Assembly (NCBI RefSeq): GCF_900107045.1
Contig: NZ_FNON01000001.1
Coordinates: 558,001 to 622,000 of the forward strand
DNA length: 64,000 nt
Reading direction: 5' to 3'
Source: Amycolatopsis xylanica
GTDB lineage: Bacteria > Actinomycetota > Actinomycetes > Mycobacteriales > Pseudonocardiaceae
Numbering within the stretch: position 1 is the stretch's first letter; every line of letters begins with the position of its first letter. The notes beneath the pieces were generated by a model. The model ran no database searches. It was not told the origin of the DNA and worked only from the letters and a program-made list of their open reading frames with translations. This document shows, one piece after another, positions 24,681-33,083 of the stretch. A program made the position numbers and the translations under genes.

Positions 24681-25850
24681 ATGAGCGAGGTGCGGCACGA
24701 CCATGATCGAGTGTACGAGGGCAAACCGGTGCCCGGACGGGCGCGTCGCGGGCGCATTCATCCGGTCGTGGTCATCGTCGTGCTCGTGGTGACGATCTGC
24801 GGAGTATTCGTCGGTGTCAGGGTCTTCAGCGGCTCGGGGGAACCGCCGGTCACCGTGGTACGCGCCTTGCTCGCGTCCAAGCGGGAATTCTTCGAAGACG
24901 CCGAGGTCAAACGGTTGCTGCTGGCCAAGGGTTTCCGAGTCGAGGTGACTCCGGCAGGCTCATTCGACATCGTGCGGTCCGAAGACATCGATTCGTATCA
25001 TTTCGTCTTCCCGTCCGGCCAGTCCGCGGCCGATCTGATTCGCGACCGCCGTGCGCGTCGCCATGCCGTCCCCTTTCGGCCGTTCTTCAGTCCCATTGTG
25101 CTCGGCACCTTCCGTGAGTACGCGGACGCGCTGGTGAAAGCCGGCGCGGCGACCAAGCAAAACGATCTCTACTACACCTTGGAGCTGGACAAACTGGTCG
25201 ACCTGATGGACCACGGGAAAACCTGGAGCGACTATCAGGTCGACAACAGGAATCGGCTGCTCGCGCAAATCCCGGATCCGTGCCGGACCTACTCCGGCTC
25301 CATCTACGTCGCGCTCCTGTCGTTCGCGAAACACAGCGGCAAGACTCCCGTCGACGAGGCGGAGGCGCTCGGGTGGGCGAGCGAGATCAAGCCACTGTTC
25401 GACGCCGAAGGCCAGCACGGCGAGGACCTGTCGCCGAAGTACCTCGCCCCGGAAGGCCGGAGTTTCGCGCCCGTCGTCGTCATCTACGAGCACCAGTTCA
25501 TCGCGCACCAGGTCAGGACCCACGACCGGACCGGGCGGCCCGACGCCGAGCGGGTGCTGCTCTACCCGAGCGCGCAGCACGAGACCGCGCCCGAGCTGAT
25601 CTCGTTCACGCCGGAGGGCGACCAGATCGGCAGGCTGCTGATGGAGGACCCTGGCCTGCGGCGGCGGGCGGTCGAGCTCGGGTTCCACGTCCTCGGCGTG
25701 GGCGAGGACGTGCAGAGCCCGGAGTTCTCCTCGATGCTCACCGGCCGTGGCCTGCCGGTCCCGCGCAACGGGGTCGGCGACACCGAGACCTGGCTGCCCA
25801 AACCGGCACTGTTCGAGAAGATGATCACCGCGATCGCCGGTTGCCGATGA
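24681..25850 (+). CDS. Membrane-anchored solute-binding-like protein, partner of the downstream VWA lipoprotein
   Basis: A 389-aa protein. A short cytoplasmic N-terminus with GRARRGRIHP precedes one transmembrane helix (about residues 29-50), then a large extracytoplasmic domain with the layout of a periplasmic-binding fold (VKRLLLAKGFRVEVTPAGSFDIV, YHFVFPSGQSA). Homologues I know of this type are hypothetical and stand next to VWA proteins. The stop overlaps the next ATG (ATGA), so the two products are made together and probably form one envelope complex. Function is unknown. Confidence 0.7.
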   Translation: MSEVRHDHDRVYEGKPVPGRARRGRIHPVVVIVVLVVTICGVFVGVRVFSGSGEPPVTVVRALLASKREFFEDAEVKRLLLAKGFRVEVTPAGSFDIVRSEDIDSYHFVFPSGQSAADLIRDRRARRHAVPFRPFFSPIVLGTFREYADALVKAGAATKQNDLYYTLELDKLVDLMDHGKTWSDYQVDNRNRLLAQIPDPCRTYSGSIYVALLSFAKHSGKTPVDEAEALGWASEIKPLFDAEGQHGEDLSPKYLAPEGRSFAPVVVIYEHQFIAHQVRTHDRTGRPDAERVLLYPSAQHETAPELISFTPEGDQIGRLLMEDPGLRRRAVELGFHVLGVGEDVQSPEFSSMLTGRGLPVPRNGVGDTETWLPKPALFEKMITAIAGCR

Positions 25851-27292
25851 GGTACCTCGTCGCGCTCCTGCTCTTGACGAGCCTGATGACCGGCTGCACG
25901 GCAAGTGGTCCCACGCCGGTGAAGCTGACCGTGCTGGCCAGTCCCGAGCTCACCGACCTCGCGCCGGTGCTGGACGACCTGAAGCACGCCACCGGGATCG
26001 AGCTGGCGATGGAATTCCGCGGCACTGTGGAAGCGGGCGACGAGCTGGCCCGCGACGCGTCCCCGTTCGACCTGGCGTGGCTGTCCACCAACCGGTTCCT
26101 GCGTTTGGACACTGCCGCGAAGCCGCAGTCGACGAGCCTGATGCTGTCGCCGCTCGTGGTCGGCATGAAGGCGGCCAAGGCGAAACAGCTGCGTGAAAGC
26201 GTCGGCGGGCAGCCGTCGTGGGCCGACCTCGCCGACCGCGCGGCGCTGGGGGAGCTCAAGTTCGCGATGGCCGACCCACGCCGGTCGAGCAGCGGCATGG
26301 CCGCGCTCATCGGGGTCGCGACCGCCGCGGCCGGTACCGGCGCCGCCTTGCGCGCCGAGGACGTCGGCTGCGACCGGATCCAAGGCTTCCTCGCGGGCCG
26401 GGCGTTCGACACAGCCGAGTTCGTCCAGCGTCAGCACGAGGCGGACGCGCTCGTCACGCACGAATCGGAAGTGTTGTCGCTCAACGCTTCCGGCAAGCTG
26501 GCGGAACCACTGGAGGTCGTGTACCCGCGTGACGGCATCATGCTGTCGGATTACCCCCTCACCCTGCTGAAGCCGGCCCAGCGGGCGGTGTACCAGCGTG
26601 CCGTCGACTGGCTGCGCGCCGAACCGGCCCAGCGCGCGATCATGGACCGCACCTCGCGGCGGCCGGTCGATCCCACGCTGTCGCGCCCGGAACAGCTGCG
26701 GCGTCCCGTCGGGAACCCGCTCTACTTCCCGGACCGGCGTCAGGTGCTCGACACCCTGCTCGCCGCCTACGACCGGGCGGGCAAAGGCCGCCGGGTGATC
26801 TTCGTGCTCGACTATTCGACCTCGATGGCGGGCACGCGCGTGGCGGGGCTGCGTGAGGCGTTCGCGAAGCTGGCCGGGTTCGATCGCTTTTTCGTCGGTG
26901 AGCAGGTGACGATCATCCGCTTCGCGAGCCAGGTGCTGGAGGAACGCGCGCTCACCATCGGTGGCCGGGCCGACCTCGACGCGGTGAACGCCGTGGTGGC
27001 CTCCGACGGGTTCGCGGCGGGCACGGCGATCTGGTCGGCGCTCGGGCGCGCGTTCCAGCTCGCGGACGGCGGCACTTCGATCGTGCTCATGACGGACGGG
27101 GAGAACAACACCGGCCTGACCGCCGCCGAACTGCTGGGGCGTGCCGGGCCGCGTGCGAAGACCTTCGCGATCCGCTTCGGTGAGGCGAATCCGGGCGAGC
27201 TGGACCAGGTCGCCCGCGCCACCGGCGGCCGTCTCGTCGAGGCGGGCGCGAAATCCCTGCTGGACGCGGTGAAGGAGATCCGCGGCTGCTGA
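25847..27292 (+). CDS. Lipoprotein with solute-binding-like and von Willebrand factor A domains
   Basis: A 481-aa lipoprotein. The signal ends in lipobox LMTGC (Cys17). Residues about 28-280 look like an extracellular solute-binding (type 2 periplasmic) domain (KLTVLASPELTDLAPVLDDL, MLSPLVVGMK). Residues about 310-480 are a VWA domain with MIDAS motif FVLDYSTSMAG (DxSxS), SDGFAAGTAIWSAL and LMTDGENNTG. The fusion suggests metal-dependent protein or ligand binding at the cell surface. It is the second gene of the pair with 24681-25850 and converges with the Nudix gene, 2 bp apart. Confidence 0.82.
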   Translation: MRYLVALLLLTSLMTGCTASGPTPVKLTVLASPELTDLAPVLDDLKHATGIELAMEFRGTVEAGDELARDASPFDLAWLSTNRFLRLDTAAKPQSTSLMLSPLVVGMKAAKAKQLRESVGGQPSWADLADRAALGELKFAMADPRRSSSGMAALIGVATAAAGTGAALRAEDVGCDRIQGFLAGRAFDTAEFVQRQHEADALVTHESEVLSLNASGKLAEPLEVVYPRDGIMLSDYPLTLLKPAQRAVYQRAVDWLRAEPAQRAIMDRTSRRPVDPTLSRPEQLRRPVGNPLYFPDRRQVLDTLLAAYDRAGKGRRVIFVLDYSTSMAGTRVAGLREAFAKLAGFDRFFVGEQVTIIRFASQVLEERALTIGGRADLDAVNAVVASDGFAAGTAIWSALGRAFQLADGGTSIVLMTDGENNTGLTAAELLGRAGPRAKTFAIRFGEANPGELDQVARATGGRLVEAGAKSLLDAVKEIRGC

Positions 27293-27294
27293 AG

Positions 27295-27831
27295 TCAGCG
27301 GCGGCCGAACTCACCGTAGAGGGTGTCGCCGTCGAGCATCGCCCGGTAGGCCAGCTCGATCCGGCGTGCCTTCGACGGCCGCAGGCGCGTCTTGGCGGCG
27401 TCGAGGTCGAGGAACTCGCACTGGCTGATCTCGTCGGCCTGTAACCGGATTCGCCGGATCCGGTCGTCGTCGAGCACGCCGCCGTCGAAGATGAGCTGCA
27501 TGCTGTCGCGCCACAACCCGTGTGTCGGCATCCAGTCGACCACCAGCAGGCGTCCGATGTGGACTTCGATGCCCAGCTCCTCGTGAACCTCGCGACGGCA
27601 GGCGGCGAGCGGCGACTCGTCGTTCTCGGTCAGGCCGCCCGGGATTTCGAGGTATGGCTTGTAGATCGGCGAGACGAACAGGACGCGGCCCGCCTCGTCG
27701 CGGATGAGCGCGCCCGCGGCCACGCTTTTGCGCGGCAGCCTGCTCGCGATCCCGGTGACGAACTCGCCCTCCGGCTCGCCGTCGTCGAGCAGGTCCTGGG
27801 CGAACAGCGCGGGGTCGCCGCTGTGGTTCAT
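27295..27831 (-). CDS. Nudix hydrolase
   Basis: A 178-aa protein. The Nudix box GX5EX7REVHEELGI is complete (starting GGLTENDESPLAACR), preceded by VAAGALIRDEAGRVLFVSP. Such enzymes hydrolyse nucleoside diphosphates linked to another group; the substrate is not predictable. It lies 28 bp downstream of the ESX accessory operon on the same strand and could be read through from it, although a functional link is unlikely. Confidence 0.9.
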   Translation of the reverse strand: MNHSGDPALFAQDLLDDGEPEGEFVTGIASRLPRKSVAAGALIRDEAGRVLFVSPIYKPYLEIPGGLTENDESPLAACRREVHEELGIEVHIGRLLVVDWMPTHGLWRDSMQLIFDGGVLDDDRIRRIRLQADEISQCEFLDLDAAKTRLRPSKARRIELAYRAMLDGDTLYGEFGRR

Positions 27832-27859
27832 CGAGCCGCCTCATCCGGTCGTGCGATTT

Positions 27860-28612
27860 TCAGCGCACCTTATCGCCCTTCGCTCCGGCACTGAGCTGGG
27901 TGAGCGCGGTGGTGACCGCCTCGACGGTGCCGAGCACCGCCTGCAGCAGCCGCAGCAGGTTGTCCGAGCTGGCCAGCAGCGTGCCCATCTTCTCGGCGAT
28001 CTTCTGGCCGTACTCCACGGCGATCTGCACGACCTGCGGAATCGCCGCCGCCACGCTCGCGCCGAACGTGGCGGGTGCGGCGGCCACCGCCTGGGTCATG
28101 ATCGGGATGATCTTCCCGGCCGCTTCGGTGATCAGGCCGGTGACCAGCGCCGTCACCTGAGCGACCACCTGACCGGCGCCGGACAGCGCGTGCGAGACGG
28201 CCGTGCTCGCCTGCCCGAGCGCCTTGATCCCGTCGGCGTGCTTCTTGCTCGTGTCCCGGTAGCTCGTGCCCGCTCCGCCCGACCACCCGGTCGTTTCCTT
28301 GTCCGACGACTCGCGATACGAATCGGCCGCGGAGGCGACGTTCCGCCCGGCGCCGTCGAGGCTCCGCGAGTTCGACGAGACCGGGCTCGGGTCGCCTTCG
28401 AGCTGCTTGAGCGGCTCTTCGAGAAACGAGACGAGGTCCATCACCATGCCGAAGCCCGCGCCCGCGATCGCCGACAGCGGGCTCGGCACCGGCCCGAGCA
28501 GGTCGAGCGCGGTGGTGGCGCCGCCGAGGCCCGCGGCGACCCAGTCCTGGTTCTTCACGGCCTCGGTGGTCGATTTCAGGTCGGCGAGCAGCTGCGAAGT
28601 GTCCGCGGTCAC
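27860..28612 (-). CDS. WXG100/PPE-like helical protein of an ESX accessory operon
   Basis: A 250-aa mostly helical protein. Residues about 70-170 have the heptad-like pattern of WXG/EsxA-superfamily domains, including a central Trp-Ser-Gly (TTGWSGGAGTSYRD). A long Ala/Val-rich helical tail with hydrophobic segments (ITEAAGKIIPIMTQAV, FGASVAAAIPQVVQIAV) follows. The start GTG 28612 overlaps the upstream stop by 4 bp. It is the last gene of the six-gene operon and probably a secreted substrate of a type VII system. Confidence 0.7.
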   Translation of the reverse strand: MTADTSQLLADLKSTTEAVKNQDWVAAGLGGATTALDLLGPVPSPLSAIAGAGFGMVMDLVSFLEEPLKQLEGDPSPVSSNSRSLDGAGRNVASAADSYRESSDKETTGWSGGAGTSYRDTSKKHADGIKALGQASTAVSHALSGAGQVVAQVTALVTGLITEAAGKIIPIMTQAVAAAPATFGASVAAAIPQVVQIAVEYGQKIAEKMGTLLASSDNLLRLLQAVLGTVEAVTTALTQLSAGAKGDKVR

Positions 28613-28914
28613 CGGAAGTCCTCCCAGCGCATCGTGTTCGTCTCGTCGGCCCGGTCGTAGCCGTCGGCGGCATGGACAAGCCCGGTGCTCATGTCGTCCA
28701 CAGTGGACGAAGCATGTGCGAGCGCGGCCACGGTCCGCGCCATCGCGTCACCCAGCCCGGCGGTGAGCGGCTGGACGAACCCGCCGAGCGCCTGCGGCCC
28801 CAGTCTGTCCGGAAGTCCTTGTGACACAGCGGAAAGCTGATCGGCCAGCGCGCCGACATTCGCGGCGTGCGCGCGGATCTGGGCCGCGTCGACCTCGAAA
28901 CCGGGTGTGCTCAT
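28609..28914 (-). CDS. EspC/DUF2580-like ESX secretion-associated protein
   Basis: A 101-aa helical hairpin protein (MSTPGFEVDAAQIRAHAANV, then LAHASSTVDDMSTGLVHAADGYDRAD). Length, the N-terminal 'VDxxxLxxHA' style and the C-terminal YxxxD-like ending (DGYDRADETN) match small ESX-secreted EspC-type proteins, with a T7SS export-like tail. Both ends overlap the neighbours by 4 bp. Confidence 0.72.
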   Translation of the reverse strand: MSTPGFEVDAAQIRAHAANVGALADQLSAVSQGLPDRLGPQALGGFVQPLTAGLGDAMARTVAALAHASSTVDDMSTGLVHAADGYDRADETNTMRWEDFR

Positions 28915-29303
28915 CGGGTGATCTCCGGTGGATTGGTGAAGTAGTCGTCGTCGCGCGCAGGGCGGGCTTCGGCGGGCAGGTGGTCCTTGACGAACTCCAG
29001 CGCGGGCCCGTCGCCCAGGTAGCCGGTCATGATCTCGACGACCTGCGTCCCGACCGCCCGCTGCGCCTGCTGAGCCGTGGCCAGAATCAGCCGCGCGAGC
29101 TGATCGGCCTCGAGCGTCCGCGCCGCCGGCGTCAGCCGCAGATCTTCGAGCGCGCCACTCGCGCCCACCAGGACCTGCACCTCACCGCGCGGCGAGATCG
29201 CGCTCCCGCCGACCTGCCGCAGCCGATCGCTCGCCATCCGGGCACTGGCCGCGGCGCGTGCGAGAGTCTCGTCGTAGTCCGCCAGCCACTGTGCCGCCGT
29301 CAT
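28911..29303 (-). CDS. YbaB/EbfC-family protein in an ESX operon
   Basis: A 130-aa protein. An N-terminal helix (WLADYDETLARAAASARMASDRL) is followed by the YbaB-like beta sheet GGSAISPRGEVQVLVGASGALEDLRLTPAA and a C-terminal helix (QLARLILATAQQAQRAV). YbaB-type members are regularly found in actinobacterial ESX accessory loci and may bind DNA or act as adaptors. ATG 29303 is chosen because it overlaps the upstream stop (4 bp); the upstream in-frame extension has no family support. Confidence 0.78.
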   Translation of the reverse strand: MTAAQWLADYDETLARAAASARMASDRLRQVGGSAISPRGEVQVLVGASGALEDLRLTPAARTLEADQLARLILATAQQAQRAVGTQVVEIMTGYLGDGPALEFVKDHLPAEARPARDDDYFTNPPEITR

Positions 29304-30085
29304 CGTGGTCCCCTCGAAGCCATGGCCAGCTCGCTCAGTGCCAGCCTTAAGTCGTTGTGCCGCAACGGATTCACGCTCACCCATCCGGTGGCGCGATTGA
29401 TCCGGACGCGTCCGCGCGGCCCGTCCAGCCACGACAACTCGGCGCCGATGCGCGCCGAGCCCCGTGTCGCGCCGACCTGCCCGCGTCCGATCACCGTCGA
29501 CAGCAGCCCGGCGAGCTGGTCGAGCACAGCCGGATCACCGCCGCAGTCCCGGACCAGGGCCCGGAGCCGCCGCTCGTGCTCGCGGTCGTTGTCGTCGGCC
29601 AGCCCCGCCGCCGCGTCCACGGCGTACGCGGGCAAGGTGATCGGCATCGACCGAGCCGCCGGGCATTCGGGCACCAGCGCGAACAGCTCGTCGGCGAGCA
29701 TCGCCTCGGGCACGCGCCAGACCCGCACCATCCCGGTCAGCTCGTCGTCGAGCCGTTGCCGGCAGATCAACGCCCACGACCGGCAGACCATCGCCACGGC
29801 CGCGATGGTCTGGTCGCCGTCGGCCACCACCAGATCGACCGTGCCCCGCCGGTGCCGCAAGGCCGCGACCACGTCGGCGGCGATCCCGGTCGGCCCGTTC
29901 TCGTCGGCGAGGCCGCTTGCCTCGAGTGTCGCGCCCGCCGTGCCGAGCAGCACTTCGCGTTCCCCGTCGATACGCCCGAAAGACGGAATCCGCAAGGGAA
30001 ACGGGAAAGCCGTCCCGGCGTGCGCGGCCAGCAGATCCAGCTCGACCAGTCCGAAGTGGACGGCTTCGGTCACGGCGGCCGTCAT
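29300..30085 (-). CDS. espG: EspG-family ESX chaperone-like protein
   Basis: A 261-aa protein. Blocks VHFGLVELDLLAAHAGTAFPFPLRIPSFGRI at the start, AALRHRRGTVDLVVADGDQTIAAVAMVCRSWALIC in the middle and LSWLDGPRGRVRINRATGWVSVNPLRHNDLRLAL at the end are the usual EspG outline. EspG binds PE/PPE heterodimers in the cytosol and delivers them to the type VII secretion ATPase. Here it neighbours a PPE-like gene; both ends overlap by 4 bp. Confidence 0.85.
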   Translation of the reverse strand: MTAAVTEAVHFGLVELDLLAAHAGTAFPFPLRIPSFGRIDGEREVLLGTAGATLEASGLADENGPTGIAADVVAALRHRRGTVDLVVADGDQTIAAVAMVCRSWALICRQRLDDELTGMVRVWRVPEAMLADELFALVPECPAARSMPITLPAYAVDAAAGLADDNDREHERRLRALVRDCGGDPAVLDQLAGLLSTVIGRGQVGATRGSARIGAELSWLDGPRGRVRINRATGWVSVNPLRHNDLRLALSELAMASRGPR

Positions 30086-30423
30086 TTCCGGCCGCCCTTC
30101 TTGACCGCCTCCACGCCATCGGACTCCCGGTCGAGATACCGGCTGACCGTGGCCTTGAGCGCGTGATGGAAGCCGGTGACCTCGGTGTCGGCCGCGCTGA
30201 CCTCTCCGGTGAGCCCGCTCCGCCCGGCCGCTTCCCGCAGCCGCTGCGCGAGATGCAGCGCGGGCGGCGCGGTCCCGAGCGGCGGTAGCCGTTCGGCGAG
30301 CCGGTTCGCGGAACCGACGAGCGCCGCCGTCTGATCGCCGACGGTGCTGATCGCCGTGACCTGCGCGGTCAGTTCCCCGGGTACGACGCGAAATCCTGGC
30401 ATGTGTCCGCTCCCGTCCGTCAC
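30082..30423 (-). CDS. Small helical WXG100-superfamily-like protein
   Basis: A 113-aa protein from GTG 30423 (ATG 30402 is also possible). It is nearly all helical (LTAQVTAISTVGDQTAALVGSANRLAERL, ALHLAQRLREAAG). GTG 30423 overlaps the upstream stop in the GTGA manner, which matches the coupling of every other junction in this operon. It lies between espG and the PPE-like gene, a usual place for a PE/EsxA-like partner. No WxG motif is present, so assignment is by context. Confidence 0.65.
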   Translation of the reverse strand: MTDGSGHMPGFRVVPGELTAQVTAISTVGDQTAALVGSANRLAERLPPLGTAPPALHLAQRLREAAGRSGLTGEVSAADTEVTGFHHALKATVSRYLDRESDGVEAVKKGGRK

Positions 30424-31544
30424 AGCCCGATGACCGGCGTGCTGGTCATCTCGTCGGCGTCGAGCAGCGGCTGGTCGAAGACGGGCATGCGGTTCTTGTG
30501 CTCTTTCTCTTCCTCGCCTTGGGCACGCGCGCCCTGGCCCGGCATCATCCCGCCGTTGCCCGCGGCCCGCGCCGCGGCGAGCTGGGCCATCGCCGCCCGC
30601 CCGGCCAGCGCGGCGGCCAGCCCGCCGCCGGTCATCAGCCCACCTGTCAACCCGGCTCCGGTCGCCTGCCGCCAAGGCAGCCCGGCGCCGGAACCCGGGG
30701 AGCCGTCCTGGTACCCGCCCGCGTAGCCGGCCGCGCTGGTCGTCTCGTCGGCACCCAGCCCGCCGAACGCCTTGGCCTTCGTGGACCCGGCGGGCGCGAC
30801 GGCTTCGCTGCTGGTGCGCAGGCTTTCCTCGTAGCGCTGCATGACATGCACGGCTTCGGCCTTCTGCTCGGCGGCCGCGACATCGGCGAGGAACAGGCTC
30901 GCGCCACCGGCGGCGACCGCGCCGATCGCGGCCCCGATCAACGCGCCCGGCCCGGCGCCGACCCCACCGGCGCCCGCGCCGACGATCGCCCCGATCGCCG
31001 CACCCGCCCCGGCCCCGGCGACCGCGGCACTCGCGGCGGGCCCCAGCGCGTCCCCCGGCGGCGGTGGCATGGTGTTGCGCGCGGTGGCCAGCGCGTCCCC
31101 GGCACCTTGAGCCGCCTCGCCGACGGTCGCCGCTCGGCTCCCGATCCCGGAGGTCCGCTGGCTGAGTTCCCCGAGCCGGTCCGCGGCCCGTTCGGCGGCT
31201 TGCCCGCTCCAGTTCTCCTTGAGGGAACCACGCTGGTCACGAAGCGTTTCGGCGTGGTTGGTGAGCTCGGTGCCGTGCCGATCCCACTCCGCCGCGACCG
31301 CGCTCACGTCGCCGACATCGGCGTCGTCCCACAACATCCGATACAGCTGCTCGTGGGTGTAGGCGTTCCAGTTGGTCCCGTCCGGGAGAGTGGGCGACCC
31401 GAAGTAGCCCTCCCAGACATTGCGCAGCATCCCGATGATGGGCTCCGCCAAGTCCCCGGCCATGCCGATGGCCGCCCCCGCCAGGTCTTCCACGCCCGCT
31501 GACGCCGTGTCCACGATGGTCCCCACACCGGGTTCGCCCGTCAT
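30420..31544 (-). CDS. PPE-like ESX substrate
   Basis: A 374-aa protein, first gene of the six-gene operon. The N-terminal half is a PPE/WXG-type helical domain (MLWDDADVGDVSAVAAEWDRHGTELTNHAETL, with WSGQAAERAADRLGEL). It is followed by a Gly/Ala-rich hydrophobic stretch (about 165-215), a Gly-rich low-complexity region and a conserved C-terminal tail ADEMTSTPVIGL. This architecture is typical of PPE-family proteins in Pseudonocardiales, secreted or surface-placed by a type VII system. No eccB/C/D/E or mycP gene lies in the window, so the secretion machine must be elsewhere. Confidence 0.8.
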   Translation of the reverse strand: MTGEPGVGTIVDTASAGVEDLAGAAIGMAGDLAEPIIGMLRNVWEGYFGSPTLPDGTNWNAYTHEQLYRMLWDDADVGDVSAVAAEWDRHGTELTNHAETLRDQRGSLKENWSGQAAERAADRLGELSQRTSGIGSRAATVGEAAQGAGDALATARNTMPPPPGDALGPAASAAVAGAGAGAAIGAIVGAGAGGVGAGPGALIGAAIGAVAAGGASLFLADVAAAEQKAEAVHVMQRYEESLRTSSEAVAPAGSTKAKAFGGLGADETTSAAGYAGGYQDGSPGSGAGLPWRQATGAGLTGGLMTGGGLAAALAGRAAMAQLAAARAAGNGGMMPGQGARAQGEEEKEHKNRMPVFDQPLLDADEMTSTPVIGL

Positions 31545-31737
31545 ACCCCCGCCTTCGCCCGCTCCTCGCTGCCTTGACGGCGAAGGTAGAGAAGGCCGAT
31601 GAAATCCCGATGAAACGGCATGGCCGGTTCCGGCGGCTTGATAAACATCTCCCGCTTCGCGTTGATCCTGTTACGCTTGAGGAGATGAGTACCTACTCAA
31701 GCCGATCGGAGGTTCCGTTCGCCCAAGGTGAGTGCTG

Positions 31738-33039
31738 ATGCACCCTTTGACCGCGAATGAGAACCCAAGACTCCTTTTCTGGGCACGAGTGCGTGAGTTC
31801 GCCGTGCCACCGTCGATGATCGAGACGGCGACCGCCCGCCGTGAACTGGGCGATTGGGCCGGAGCGTGCGCTGCCGCGCACGTCGACGTGGATCTGAACC
31901 TGCGAGCGGTGGGCCGCGCCCATGGTGATTCCGTGGCCGCACAGGTCCGCGCCGATCTGCGACATCTGGCTCCGGACCTGCTTCGCTGGCATTTTCCGAG
32001 GATCGGGCCGGATGGTGTGCTGCGGCCCGGTCTCACGGTTTCCCTGGCGCGGTACGGTCCGGCGGCCGAGGGCGAACGTGCGATCCACCTGGTGGCGCGG
32101 ACGCCGCCTGCGTGGGCCGATGCCGGTCAGCGGATCAGCCTCGCGCTCTGGGCGCCGTCCCGGGGCGATCCGGGGGCGGGTCTTCATCCGCATCCCCGCC
32201 CCGCCCGCCGGTATCGCCTCGATTTGCACCGCCATTTATGGGACGTGCGCAGGGCCGGTGAGTTACGGGAGCGGGCCGGCCGCTGGCCGTTGGACTTCGC
32301 GCGGGATTGGCTCCCTCCCGGAGTCGGTGCTTGTGCCGTGGATCGGTGGCAGGCCGAGGCAGAGCTCTTGCTGCGCGACGAGGGACGCGAGGGCGACGTT
32401 GTCGCAGTGCGGCTTTCCGCCCGGCACAAGCTGATGCTGAACCTGGGCACGCCGCGCGAGATGGCCTTTGACCGTGCGGCGCCGGTCCTGCCCGAGGCTG
32501 CGACCTGGGTACTGCCCGATCTGGAGTTGCTTCATGCCGGGTTGATCGATGCGGACCGGCTGCATCCGCTCGTCGCGTCGGCACTTCGGCCCGGCCATCG
32601 CCCGTCGCGGAATCCTTGCGCGGTAAGGAATTCGCGCCTTGTCGAATGCCGGGGTGCCACGCATCGCCTCGGGGTGGTGAACGGCGTGCTCGTCGCGCTG
32701 GACCATGACGCCGGCGAGGTGCGCCGCGAGGAGCTGCTGGGGGCCTTGGGCGGCACCGAGTTGCCGTGCCTGCGTGCCATCGACGAGGCACACCGCCATC
32801 CGGAAAACCTGGTGGAGGTTCGCGCCAGGCTGGACCACGGCGACACCGCGGGCGCACTCGCCGCCGTCGAAGCTCTGCTCGGCCCGGACGTGCTCTTGCG
32901 CGATGGCGCGTTGCGCGATGAGCTTGAGACGGCGGTGCGCCGCCAGGTGGCTCATGGGCTTTACCGGGCCGGACTGGCCGGTTATCGGCCTCCTTCGTCC
33001 AAACAGGACCGCCGTCGCCGTCGCGCGACGCTTCGCTGA
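31738..33039 (+). CDS. Conserved hypothetical protein upstream of a MoxR/VWA pair
   Basis: A 433-aa protein with no domain I recognise. It has Asp/His/Arg-rich stretches (ARRYRLDLHRHLWDVRRAG) and a helical C-terminus ending in KQDRRRRRATLR. ATG 31738 has AAGGTGA at suitable distance; GTG 31732 is also possible. It stands 44 bp before the MoxR ATPase gene on the same strand, the usual place for an accessory subunit in such clusters. Function is unknown. Confidence 0.7.
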   Translation: MHPLTANENPRLLFWARVREFAVPPSMIETATARRELGDWAGACAAAHVDVDLNLRAVGRAHGDSVAAQVRADLRHLAPDLLRWHFPRIGPDGVLRPGLTVSLARYGPAAEGERAIHLVARTPPAWADAGQRISLALWAPSRGDPGAGLHPHPRPARRYRLDLHRHLWDVRRAGELRERAGRWPLDFARDWLPPGVGACAVDRWQAEAELLLRDEGREGDVVAVRLSARHKLMLNLGTPREMAFDRAAPVLPEAATWVLPDLELLHAGLIDADRLHPLVASALRPGHRPSRNPCAVRNSRLVECRGATHRLGVVNGVLVALDHDAGEVRREELLGALGGTELPCLRAIDEAHRHPENLVEVRARLDHGDTAGALAAVEALLGPDVLLRDGALRDELETAVRRQVAHGLYRAGLAGYRPPSSKQDRRRRRATLR

Positions 33040-33083
33040 ACCCGCATACCTCGACCCGAAGGTGATCAAAACTGTCTACTGCC

